Shown in pieces: positions 1 to 5,398 of a stretch of 5,676 nt of DNA. Each line of letters begins with the position of its first letter. Position 1 is the stretch's first letter. The notes beneath the pieces were generated by a model. The model saw nothing but the letters and a program-made list of their open reading frames with translations. It was not told where the DNA came from and did not search any database. The position numbers were made by a program, and so were the translations under genes. The stretch comes from Acidobacteriota bacterium (GTDB lineage Bacteria > Acidobacteriota > Terriglobia > Bryobacterales > Bryobacteraceae), in contig JAJYKC010000215.1 in NCBI GenBank assembly GCA_021788955.1, positions 1-5,676 on the forward strand. The letters are read 5' to 3'.

Positions 1-836
1 CCGCCGGCAGCGAGGACGAACGGCGCTTCCTCCGATACGCCATAGATCGTTTCGCCGCCTTCTCGAACATCACCTGGGATCTGGGAGACGACCTCGATAG
101 TTACCGCGATGAAAACTGGACCCACGAAACCGGCACGATGATTTACAACCTCGACCCTTACAAGCATCTTGCGACCAGTCATCCCGCCGCGAGCAACGCT
201 CATCAGGATCGCGCCTCTTCCTGGTTTGGGTTTACTTCCTATCAGGAGTGGTCGCGCAATCAGCACCCTCTCATGCTGGAATCACGCAAACTGCAGGAGA
301 AGACCGGGCGCATCATTCCGCAAACGAACGAGGAGTACGGCTACCAGGATCACTATCCGCAATGGGCCGCCCCAGGCTCCGACTCCGCCGACGTTCTGCG
401 CCGCACGGCGTGGGATATCGCCATGGCCGGCGCCTACCAGACCGCCGGTGAATCCGCCCGCCGGGGAACGAATATCTGGCCCGATATGGGCGGCGGATGG
501 GTTAACGGCCGCGGCGACGACACTCAGACCATGTTTCTCGGCTATGGACACATGGTCGATTTCTTCACCAGCTTCGAATGGTGGAAGACGTCTCCGCACG
601 ATGAGCTTGTCAACGCGGGGAACTACTGTCTGGCGGACCCTGGGAAAACATACGCCGTGTATCTTCCCCACGGCGGTTCGGTGACCATTCGGCTCGAACC
701 CGGCCGCTACCGCGCCGCCTGGTTCAGCGCGATGACCGGGCAAACCATCGATCTTCCCGCCGTTTCAGGTCCGGAATGGAAGTCGCCGGAAGCTCCGGAT
801 CACAACGATTGGGCCCTGTTACTTCGCGCGGATTAG
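1..836 (+). CDS. Apiosidase-like glycoside hydrolase (DUF4038 type) with C-terminal collagen-binding-like domain, 5'-truncated
   Basis: The frame is open from base 3 to a TAG at 834-836, so 277 residues of the C-terminal part are visible and the true start lies outside the window; the ATG at 138 is internal. The visible part looks like the second half of a DUF4038/apiosidase-like TIM barrel. It has a strand-plus-turn WDLGDDLD with a following YRDENW (about bases 75-122), DPYKHLATSHP, an NEEYGYQ segment at 327-347 whose glutamates (330-335) are the best candidates for a catalytic carboxylate, and a final FFTSFEWWKTSP. From about base 612 a small beta domain follows, with YAVYLPHGGSVTIRL and YRAAWFSAMTGQ, resembling the putative collagen-binding domain often fused to these enzymes. 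Such enzymes cleave plant or glycan side chains, usually outside the cytoplasm; a signal peptide cannot be checked. The substrate is not predictable. It converges with hflX. Confidence -1.
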   Translation, partial: AGSEDERRFLRYAIDRFAAFSNITWDLGDDLDSYRDENWTHETGTMIYNLDPYKHLATSHPAASNAHQDRASSWFGFTSYQEWSRNQHPLMLESRKLQEKTGRIIPQTNEEYGYQDHYPQWAAPGSDSADVLRRTAWDIAMAGAYQTAGESARRGTNIWPDMGGGWVNGRGDDTQTMFLGYGHMVDFFTSFEWWKTSPHDELVNAGNYCLADPGKTYAVYLPHGGSVTIRLEPGRYRAAWFSAMTGQTIDLPAVSGPEWKSPEAPDHNDWALLLRAD

Positions 837-862
837 GCGCGATCTACGAAACGCCCCACCCC

Positions 863-2146
863 TCACGCTCCCACCAAATACCGCTCCAGGCTCTTCCGCA
901 AACTCTGCGGCGCCTCCGCCTCCACTTCCACGAACTCCCCCTCCATACGCTTGGAAACAATCCGCGCCCGCTCGTGCACCTGATTGAGCGCAGCCCCATC
1001 GCCCACCGGAATCCGGAAATGCACCGCCGCCACCGGATCGAGCGTCATCGCCCGGTCCATCGCCGCAATCAGCTCCTCCACGCCCTCACCCGTCCGCGCC
1101 GAAACTCGGCACACCGCCGCGCCCGCAAACGGCTCCAGCCCCGCTTCCCCCTCCGGCGCCAGGTCCCACTTGTTCAGCACCAGTAATCGCGGCGTCGCTC
1201 CCGCGCCGATCTCCCCAATCACCTGGTTCACGTGCGCGATGTTCCGCCCCGCATTCGGCGACGACGCGTCCACCACGTGCAGCAGCAGCGAAGCCTCCAC
1301 CGTCTCCTCGAGCGTCGCCCGAAAAGCCTTTACCAGCGTCGTCGGCAAGTTGCGAATGAAGCCCACCGTGTCGCTCAGCAGCACCTTCCGCTTCGATGGC
1401 AACGCGATCTGCCGCACCGTCGTGTCGAGCGTCGCAAACAGCCGCGCATCCGCCGTCACGCCCGCCCCGGTCAGCCGGTTGAACAGCGTCGATTTTCCCG
1501 CGTTCGTGTATCCCACCAGCGCCGCCGTCTCCAGTGGCACCGCCTGCCTCTGCCGCCGCTGCGTCGTCCGCCCCGCGCGCACGCTCTCGAGGTCGTCTTC
1601 GAGCTTCTTCACCCGCCGCGCAATCTTCCGCCGGTCCGTCTCGAGCTGCGTCTCGCCCGGCCCGCGCGTCCCGATGCCGCCGCCCAGCCGCGACATCTCC
1701 ACCCCACGCCCCGCCAACCGCGGCAGCAGGTAATTCAACTGCGCCAGCTCCACCTGCAACTGGCCCTCGCGCGTCCGCGCCCGCCGCGCAAAAATATCCA
1801 GAATCAACTGCGTCCGGTCGACCACACACACCCCGAGCGCCTTCTCGAGGTTCCGCAACTGCGTCGGGGTCAACTCGGAATCGAAAACGATCAGCCCGGC
1901 GTCGTGGAACCGCGCCAGGTCGCGCAGTTCCTCCACTTTCCCCGCGCCGATCAGCGTCGCCGCGTCCGGTGTCTGCCGCGCCTGCAGCACCGTCTCTTCC
2001 ACCACAGCGCCCGCGCTCTCGGCCAGCGCACGCAGCTCTTTCAGCGACTCCTCGGCGGTGAATGCTCCTTCACCCTCGGCGCCCGGAGCCTGCGGCTTCC
2101 GCCGCAACTCCACGCCCGCCAGAATCGCCCTCTCCGGGGCCCCCAT
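863..2146 (-). CDS. hflX: GTPase HflX, ribosome-splitting factor
   Basis: The 427-residue product is a full-length HflX, an Obg-related translational GTPase that binds the 50S/70S ribosome and rescues stalled ribosomes under stress such as heat. An N-terminal HflX domain (about 10-200) includes LIGAGKVEEL and the glycine-rich family signature GGGIGTRGPGETQLE (155-169), followed by a basic, coiled linker (about 171-202). The GTPase domain has G1 GYTNAGKST (212-220), a switch I region around DTT (241-243), G3 DTVGF (259-263), G4 NKWD (325-328) and G5 SAR (349-351). A short C-terminal alpha/beta region ends at residue 427. The ATG at 2146 lies 6 bp after the hfq stop and is preceded by only a weak AGGCAGG-type binding site, so translational coupling to hfq is likely. 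Nothing is missing from the motifs. The gene ends 26 bp from the convergent glycosidase gene. Confidence -1.
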   Translation of the reverse strand: MGAPERAILAGVELRRKPQAPGAEGEGAFTAEESLKELRALAESAGAVVEETVLQARQTPDAATLIGAGKVEELRDLARFHDAGLIVFDSELTPTQLRNLEKALGVCVVDRTQLILDIFARRARTREGQLQVELAQLNYLLPRLAGRGVEMSRLGGGIGTRGPGETQLETDRRKIARRVKKLEDDLESVRAGRTTQRRQRQAVPLETAALVGYTNAGKSTLFNRLTGAGVTADARLFATLDTTVRQIALPSKRKVLLSDTVGFIRNLPTTLVKAFRATLEETVEASLLLHVVDASSPNAGRNIAHVNQVIGEIGAGATPRLLVLNKWDLAPEGEAGLEPFAGAAVCRVSARTGEGVEELIAAMDRAMTLDPVAAVHFRIPVGDGAALNQVHERARIVSKRMEGEFVEVEAEAPQSLRKSLERYLVGA

Positions 2147-2152
2147 GCCTGC

Positions 2153-2434
2153 CTATTCTGCCTGAGTTTCCGGTGCGCCCGGCGCCGCTGTCCCCACGCC
2201 CGCCGGCGCCGGAGCGCCGCTGTGGAACGGCCGCGACACCACAACGGTCGAGATCGCGTGCTTGAAAATCAACTGCTCCTGGTTGTTGCTTTCCAGCACC
2301 ACCGAATACTTATCGAAACTCTTGATGCGCCCGGAAAGCTTCACTCCGCTCATCAGATAAATCGTTAGGAAAATCTTATCCTTGCGGGCGTTGTTTAGAA
2401 ATGCTTCTTGTATGTTTTGCGCCAGCTTTTCCAT
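2153..2434 (-). CDS. hfq: RNA chaperone Hfq
   Basis: The 93-residue product is a clear Hfq, the hexameric Sm-like chaperone that pairs small RNAs with mRNAs. The N-terminus carries Q9 and F12-L13-N14 (the proximal-face Q8 region of the E. coli protein) and a basic rim patch R17-K18-D19-K20. Sm1 contains [11 protein letters not shown] (25-35) with the distal-face Y26, and FDKY (40-43) supplies Y43 at the proximal-face aromatic position. Sm2 is FKHAISTVV (57-65), including K58-H59. The loop before Sm2 is one residue longer than in E. coli, as I recall for Bacillus-type Hfq. After residue 69 there is a short Ala/Pro/Gly-rich tail with two terminal-region glutamates. The ATG is supported by AAGGAA at 2447-2442, 7 nt upstream. 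hflX follows after 6 bp, so the two are probably one transcript; miaA, the usual upstream neighbour in proteobacteria, is absent. Confidence -1.
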   Translation of the reverse strand: MEKLAQNIQEAFLNNARKDKIFLTIYLMSGVKLSGRIKSFDKYSVVLESNNQEQLIFKHAISTVVVSRPFHSGAPAPAGVGTAAPGAPETQAE

Positions 2435-2463
2435 GCTGCCGTTCCTTACGCCCCACCGGGCGT
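2435..2463 (-). promoter_or_regulatory. hfq ribosome binding site with abutting hairpin
   Basis: On the minus strand the Shine-Dalgarno AAGGAA (2447-2442) is directly preceded by a perfect 6-bp inverted repeat with a 4-nt loop (arms 2448-2453 and 2458-2463, five of six pairs G-C). The hairpin touches the binding site without covering it. It could stabilise the leader, set ribosome access or serve as a protein or RNA contact. That role is an inference; the repeat and the binding site are seen directly. In a GC-rich genome a 6-bp stem can also arise by chance. Confidence -1.
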
Positions 2464-2475
2464 CACGTTTGGATT

Positions 2476-2509
2476 AAAAGACCCGCGCCCGCGTCGGCTT
2501 ACCGCGGGC
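2476..2509 (-). terminator. Possible weak intrinsic terminator between the oxidoreductase gene and hfq
   Basis: Read on the minus strand, CCCGCG (2508-2503) can pair with CGCGGG (2487-2482) across a 15-nt loop, and a T-rich TCTTTT follows at once (2481-2476). A competing 7-bp stem (2509-2503 with 2493-2487, 9-nt loop) is also possible. The position, 80-115 bp after the oxidoreductase stop and before the hfq leader, suits a terminator that separates the two genes. The T run is only four bases, so termination would be partial at best. The TTTAAT inside the same stretch could instead be a -10 element for hfq, but no good -35 is visible. Confidence -1.
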
Positions 2510-2526
2510 TGCCTGCCTTCATCATA

Positions 2527-2559
2527 CCTCCCGCCCGTCTGCGCAACACAGGCGGGAGG
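2527..2559. repeat. 9-bp GC-rich inverted repeat in the oxidoreductase-hfq spacer
   Basis: CCTCCCGCC (2527-2535) and its exact complement GGCGGGAGG (2551-2559) flank a 15-nt loop. It lies 33 bp downstream of the oxidoreductase stop on the minus strand. No T run follows on either strand, so it is not a classic intrinsic terminator. It could be a 3'-end stabilising stem for the oxidoreductase mRNA or a Rho-dependent or processing structure. The repeat is seen; the role is unknown. Confidence -1.
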
Positions 2560-2591
2560 CACAATGCGGCGAAACGGCGGCTACACCGTCG

Positions 2592-3956
2592 CTACGCGTT
2601 CTTCACCGGCTTCTGCGAAGCCTTCCAGTTCTTCTCGTCCCAGTACAGCACCTTCCCCTCGCGGTAACTCTCCACCGCCAGGTTGATCACCGCCTGCGCC
2701 CGCGCACCAGTCTCGACATCGAGATGCGGCTTCTGCCGGCTCCGCATGCAGTCGAGGAAGTTCGACACGTGCGTCACCATCACGTTCTGCTCTTCAATCG
2801 GAATCGTGATCGGATCCAGCCCGAACTTCTGCGTGTACTCCGGCGTCAGCCCGCCCGTCTCGTGCGTCTTCGGGTCGCGGAACTTCTCCGGAATCACCGT
2901 AATGTGGTCCACGGGCGACTCGAACATCCCGTGGTCCACCATGATGATCGTCCCGGCGTGCCCGCGGATCAGCCCCGGAATATGATGCGAGTTCGCCATC
3001 GACGAGCTCAGTATCAGCGAATGCCCCGCCGCGTAATCCGCCACAAGCTGGAACGTGTCCGGCACCTCGCGCGAATCCTTGAACACCCAGATCCCGCCGA
3101 ATCCGCCCACCCGCGTCGGGAACTGCGGCTGGCCCCAGCAGATCTGCATCGGCGCCACCACGTGATAGAAAAGGTCCGTCGCAATCCCGCCCGAATAATC
3201 CCAGTACTTCCGGAACCGGAAGAACCGGTCCGCGTCCCACTCATGCTTCGGCGCCGGCCCCAGCCACGTCTTCCAGTCGATATAGTCGTCGCCCTTGCCG
3301 TCCGGACCCGCGCCCGCATCGATCGGGTAATTCCACTCGCCCTCAATCGAGTTCCGGTGGTACGACCCCTGGCTCATGATCATCTGCCCGATCATGCCGT
3401 CCTGAATCGCCTTCCGCGCCTTCCACCACTGGTCGCCCGACGTCGTCTGCGACCCGATCTGCACCACGCGCCCGGTCTCCTTCACCGTCTGCACGAGCTG
3501 CTTGATCTCTTCATTGGTGTGACACATCGGCTTCTCGAGGTACACGTCCTTGCCCGCGTCCATCGCCGCCAGCGCGATCTTGGCGTGCCAGTGGTCCGGC
3601 GTCGCCACGATGATCGCGTCCACGTCGCTCCGCCCGATCAATTCGCGATAATCCAGATACCCCGGGCACTTGTGCCGGTCCGCCGCCACCTTCTTGCGCT
3701 TCTCATACACGTCGCACACGCCCACGATCTGGCACGCGTTCGTCTTCTCGCCATAATGCGCGAACACGCCGGACACATAACTGCCGCGCCCGCCGACCCC
3801 CACCACGCCCACCTGAATCCGGTCGTTCGCCCCGACCACCCGCCCGGTCGTTGCCTTCGCTCCCCGCGCAAAAGCCTGTCCCGCCGCACCCAGCGCCAAT
3901 CCCGCCGCGCCCGCGGTCTTCAGAAATCCTCTGCGATCCACAGTCTCTTCTGACAT
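2592..3956 (-). CDS. Gfo/Idh/MocA family oxidoreductase with Tat signal peptide
   Basis: The 454-residue product is a complete NAD(P)-dependent sugar-type dehydrogenase of the Gfo/Idh/MocA family. The N-terminus has a twin-arginine signal, D7-R8-R9-G10-F11-L12-K13, then an Ala/Gly/Leu-rich core and a plausible AFA cleavage site at 28-30, so export in folded form, cofactor bound, is expected. A Rossmann domain follows with GVVGVGGRG (50-58), ATPDHWH (118-124) and the hallmark EKP (141-143), whose lysine K142 is the usual catalytic residue. The C-terminal beta-sheet domain has [11 protein letters not shown] (255-265), with D261 and H265 at the usual metal-free active-site positions. The end, [19 protein letters not shown] (399-417) and a closing YWDEKNW, is typical of the long Tat-exported members that are numerous in Acidobacteriota, Planctomycetota and Verrucomicrobiota. 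The ATG at 3956 follows AAAGGA (3967-3962) by 5 nt. The substrate cannot be told; sugars, sugar acids or inositol-like polyols are the family's range. Confidence -1.
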   Translation of the reverse strand: MSEETVDRRGFLKTAGAAGLALGAAGQAFARGAKATTGRVVGANDRIQVGVVGVGGRGSYVSGVFAHYGEKTNACQIVGVCDVYEKRKKVAADRHKCPGYLDYRELIGRSDVDAIIVATPDHWHAKIALAAMDAGKDVYLEKPMCHTNEEIKQLVQTVKETGRVVQIGSQTTSGDQWWKARKAIQDGMIGQMIMSQGSYHRNSIEGEWNYPIDAGAGPDGKGDDYIDWKTWLGPAPKHEWDADRFFRFRKYWDYSGGIATDLFYHVVAPMQICWGQPQFPTRVGGFGGIWVFKDSREVPDTFQLVADYAAGHSLILSSSMANSHHIPGLIRGHAGTIIMVDHGMFESPVDHITVIPEKFRDPKTHETGGLTPEYTQKFGLDPITIPIEEQNVMVTHVSNFLDCMRSRQKPHLDVETGARAQAVINLAVESYREGKVLYWDEKNWKASQKPVKNA

Positions 3957-4250
3957 AGTTATCCTTTAACTCTCCTCCCGCCCAATCCTTCGGCCACCAG
4001 TGTATCGCCCCCGTCCCGCCCCCACAAGACACATCGCTCACCTTAAACCGGAATCCGCAAGCTCCTACGATACGGTGGCTCCTGCCGGCAGCAACGTCCT
4101 GCGAGATGCGTCCCGTGTGAATGTCTACTGCGGGGCAGGGAAGTGGCGTTTTCGCCCGTTTCAGGCCGGCAACGAGACCGATTGACCGGTGCTGCGCGTC
4201 TGTTCTTGTGAAGGGGAAAGCGTCGGGAAAGGCAGCCCGCATCTATTAGC
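3957..4250. other. Divergent intergenic region between oxidoreductase and antitoxin genes
   Basis: This 294-bp stretch lies between two divergent starts. Besides the candidate minus-strand promoter at 3999-4027, it holds a perfect 10-bp palindrome CTGCCGGCAG (4082-4091) and a good plus-strand -35-like TTGACC (4182-4187) without a convincing -10 at the right distance. The 61-codon open frame inside it has no recognisable product or binding site. AbrB-type antitoxins normally bind their own promoter, so an operator is expected in the right half, but I cannot point to one with confidence. Confidence -1.
3999..4027 (-). promoter_or_regulatory. Candidate promoter of the oxidoreductase gene
   Basis: On the minus strand TTGTGG (4027-4022) and TACACT (4004-3999) are separated by exactly 17 bp. 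They match the sigma-70 consensus at 3 of 6 and 4 of 6 positions. Transcription would start about 35 bp before the ATG and include the AAAGGA binding site. The match is modest and the spacer is very G-rich on this strand, so this is a guess from position and spacing. Confidence -1.
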
Positions 4251-4592
4251 ATGACCGTGAAGAACAACGAACCGCTCGTGGTTCCCGCGGCGGTCCGTCG
4301 GCGGGCCGGCTTCAAGAGCGGCCAGGAGCTCGAGTTCAAGGCCGCGGGCGGGATCATTACGATCGTTCCCAAGACCACGGAAGCGGCGGACGAATCCACG
4401 CCCGCCGAGCGCCGCCGGATCGACTCCCGGCTCCGGAAGGCAGGCGAGGACATCAAGGCATTGCGGGTGTACGGCCCCTTCGAGACGGCTCGCGAGATGG
4501 CGAAGTCCATCGAAGCGAACATCAAGAAAATTCGGGCAGCGCGGCGCACGCGCCTGCTTGGGACTACGAGCCAGAGATGCGATCTGCCATGA
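4251..4592 (+). CDS. AbrB/MazE/SpoVT-family antitoxin
   Basis: The 113-residue product is a DNA-binding antitoxin of a type II toxin-antitoxin pair. Residues 1-41 form a SpoVT-AbrB swapped-hairpin domain: TVKNNEPLVVPAAVRRRAGF (2-21), then SGQELEF and a GGIITIVPK closing strand (33-41). Residues 49-95 are the helical, charged toxin-neutralising part, with TPAERRRIDSRL (50-61) and the conserved-looking EDIKALRVYGPFET (66-79), which I recall from AbrB antitoxins paired with RelE toxins. The ATG at 4251 fits the usual start of this family. No good Shine-Dalgarno is close: the nearest purine run, AAAGG, ends 18 nt upstream. The stop overlaps the toxin start as ATGA (4589-4592), the standard coupled arrangement. 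The toxin is broken, so this looks like an orphan that may persist as a repressor or by neutralising related toxins elsewhere in the genome. Confidence -1.
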   Translation: MTVKNNEPLVVPAAVRRRAGFKSGQELEFKAAGGIITIVPKTTEAADESTPAERRRIDSRLRKAGEDIKALRVYGPFETAREMAKSIEANIKKIRAARRTRLLGTTSQRCDLP

Positions 4593-4748
4593 AGCTTCAG
4601 TACACAAGTAAGGCTCTCGGTTCGCTCGAAGGGGCTCCGCCAGCCGTCCGGAAGTCCTTCTACAATTAGGCTGCGTTCCAATCCGAAAACCTCCACCTCG
4701 TCGTCGGCACGCACCTCACAAGAGGACGTCGTCCCACATCCGAAGTAG
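4589..4748 (+). pseudogene. Remnant of a RelE/ParE-family toxin gene
   Basis: An ATG overlapping the antitoxin stop opens 26 codons, MKLQYTSKALGSLEGAPPAV then RKSFYN, that match the usual beginning of RelE-type toxins paired with this AbrB antitoxin. They stop at TAG (4667-4669) exactly where I would expect a glutamine (FxKQ); CAG to TAG is one transition. Reading on, AAFQSENLH (4670-4696) still resembles the family's second helix. After that the frame is lost. In the next frame DVVPHPK plus TAG (4725-4748) resembles the family's C-terminus as I recall it. The whole relic spans 160 bp against about 260-280 bp for an intact toxin, so roughly 100 bp of the core, including the expected RNase residues, is gone. 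The N-terminal match is strong in context; the C-terminal match is short and less certain. No functional toxin can be made. Confidence -1.
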
Positions 4749-4800
4749 CTCCTTTGGAACGTCTCGCCCCGGCTCCAGCGGAGTGTCCGCTTTCGTTCAA

Positions 4801-4831
4801 TAGACCGCAAGCTCCGCCTCCCGTATACAAT
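4801..4831 (+). promoter_or_regulatory. Candidate promoter of the CPCC protein gene
   Basis: TAGACC (4801-4806, 4 of 6 to TTGACA) is followed after 17 bp by TATACA (4824-4829, 4 of 6 to TATAAT), or after 19 bp by TACAAT (4826-4831, 5 of 6). This is the most AT-rich spot between the toxin relic and the next gene. It would start transcription just before the AAGGA site at 4838-4842 and give a very short leader. The position supports it; the sequence match is moderate. Confidence -1.
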
Positions 4832-4851
4832 AAATCGAAGGACCAATCCCC

Positions 4852-5163
4852 ATGCCCAAACCTCAACGCGAGCTGATCGAAGTCCGTTGCCCTTGCTGCG
4901 AGGCCATGCTCAAAATCGACCCTGAGCTTCGCACCGTCATCGCTCACGAAGAACACAGAAAACCCCCGGTCATCGAAGACCTCCGCGAAGCCGTCCACAA
5001 GCTCAAAGGCGAAGAAGCCCGCCGCTCCGAAGTCTTCGACAAATCCTTCGAGCAGCACAAAAAGTCCAAAGACGTCCTCGCCCGCAAATTCGACGAACTC
5101 CTCAAACAAGCCAAACAGGACCCCACCGGTGCGCCCCCACCCCGCCCCTTCGACCTGGACTGA
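4852..5163 (+). CDS. Conserved small protein with CPCC zinc-knuckle-like motif and charged helical tail
   Basis: The 103-residue product has no named function that I recognise, although similar CPCC proteins seem familiar from Acidobacteriota. Residues 8-24 read LIEVRCPCCEAMLKIDP, a rubredoxin-type knuckle (C13, C15, C16) inside a short beta hairpin; there is no second cysteine pair, so it could be half of a zinc ribbon, a metal site formed by dimerisation, or a redox or structural site. Residues 38-92 are highly charged and predicted helical or coiled: IEDLREAVHKLKGEEARRSE, then VFDKSFEQHKKSKDVLARKF and DELLKQAK. The tail is Pro-rich. There is no signal peptide or membrane segment, so it should be cytoplasmic. 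The ATG is supported by AAGGA at 4838-4842, 9 nt upstream. It appears to have its own promoter and not to belong to the toxin-antitoxin locus. Codon bias (GAA, AAA, CTC, CGC) argues that it is a real gene. Confidence -1.
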   Translation: MPKPQRELIEVRCPCCEAMLKIDPELRTVIAHEEHRKPPVIEDLREAVHKLKGEEARRSEVFDKSFEQHKKSKDVLARKFDELLKQAKQDPTGAPPPRPFDLD

Positions 5164-5398
5164 ACCGCCGTTTACCAACGAACCAGCACCGGAACCCTCT
5201 GGCTCGTCCCCCGCCGGCGCCTGTCCGCGTAATTGCAATACCGCTGTCCGGAGCAATACCCCTTGCTTGTATGGCAAATCTATGTGACCATTGAATCGTA
5301 GTAGCAGCCCTCAACCTCGGCTCGTTCGTCCCGTTCGGTTTAATCGCCCCTCGTCCGATCCTGCCCCTTATCACTCTGCCACTCAAAAGGAAGATCAA
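5164..5398 (+). other. Leader/intergenic region before the RRM gene
   Basis: This 235-bp stretch contains no credible gene. It holds a direct repeat GCAATACC (5235-5242 and 5253-5260, 18-bp period), two copies of CTGTCCG (5221-5227 and 5244-5250), and a pyrimidine-rich tract on the plus strand from about 5341 to 5385. TTTAAT (5339-5344, 5 of 6 to TATAAT) could be a -10 element, giving a leader of about 48 nt, but no matching -35 is visible. No clear terminator for the preceding gene is seen. Confidence -1.

Noticed and set aside
282..743. Minus-strand open frame antisense to the glycosidase gene
   Set aside because: It lies wholly inside a gene with recognisable domains, and its translation has no familiar motif.
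1232..2368. Long plus-strand open frame antisense to hflX and hfq (378 codons)
   Set aside because: Its translation is an Arg/Pro/His/Leu-rich shadow of two well-recognised minus-strand genes, and it has no domain or binding site.
2724..3953. Long plus-strand open frame antisense to the oxidoreductase gene (409 codons)
   Set aside because: It mirrors the oxidoreductase coding bias, is dominated by Arg, His, Pro and Leu, and shows no family motif.
4082..4091. Perfect palindrome CTGCCGGCAG as an operator
   Set aside because: Ten bases of GC-rich palindrome are expected by chance fairly often, and it lies about 160 bp from the antitoxin start with no second copy seen.
4000..4185. 61-codon open frame in the divergent intergenic region
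   Set aside because: No Shine-Dalgarno, no recognisable product, Pro/Arg-rich start; it fits chance in GC-rich DNA.
4043..4846. Minus-strand open frame across the antitoxin, the toxin relic and flanks (267 codons)
   Set aside because: It covers a clearly coding plus-strand antitoxin and ignores gene boundaries; its Arg/Ser-rich translation is typical of a shadow.
5126..5192. CCGGTGC and GCACCGG as a terminator stem after the CPCC gene
   Set aside because: The arms are 53 bp apart, one lies inside the coding region, and no T run follows.
4666..5277. Minus-strand open frame antisense to the CPCC protein (203 codons)
   Set aside because: The Phe/Gly/Val-rich translation is the mirror of GAA/AAA/CTC codons on the other strand, and the plus-strand gene has a proper binding site and motif.
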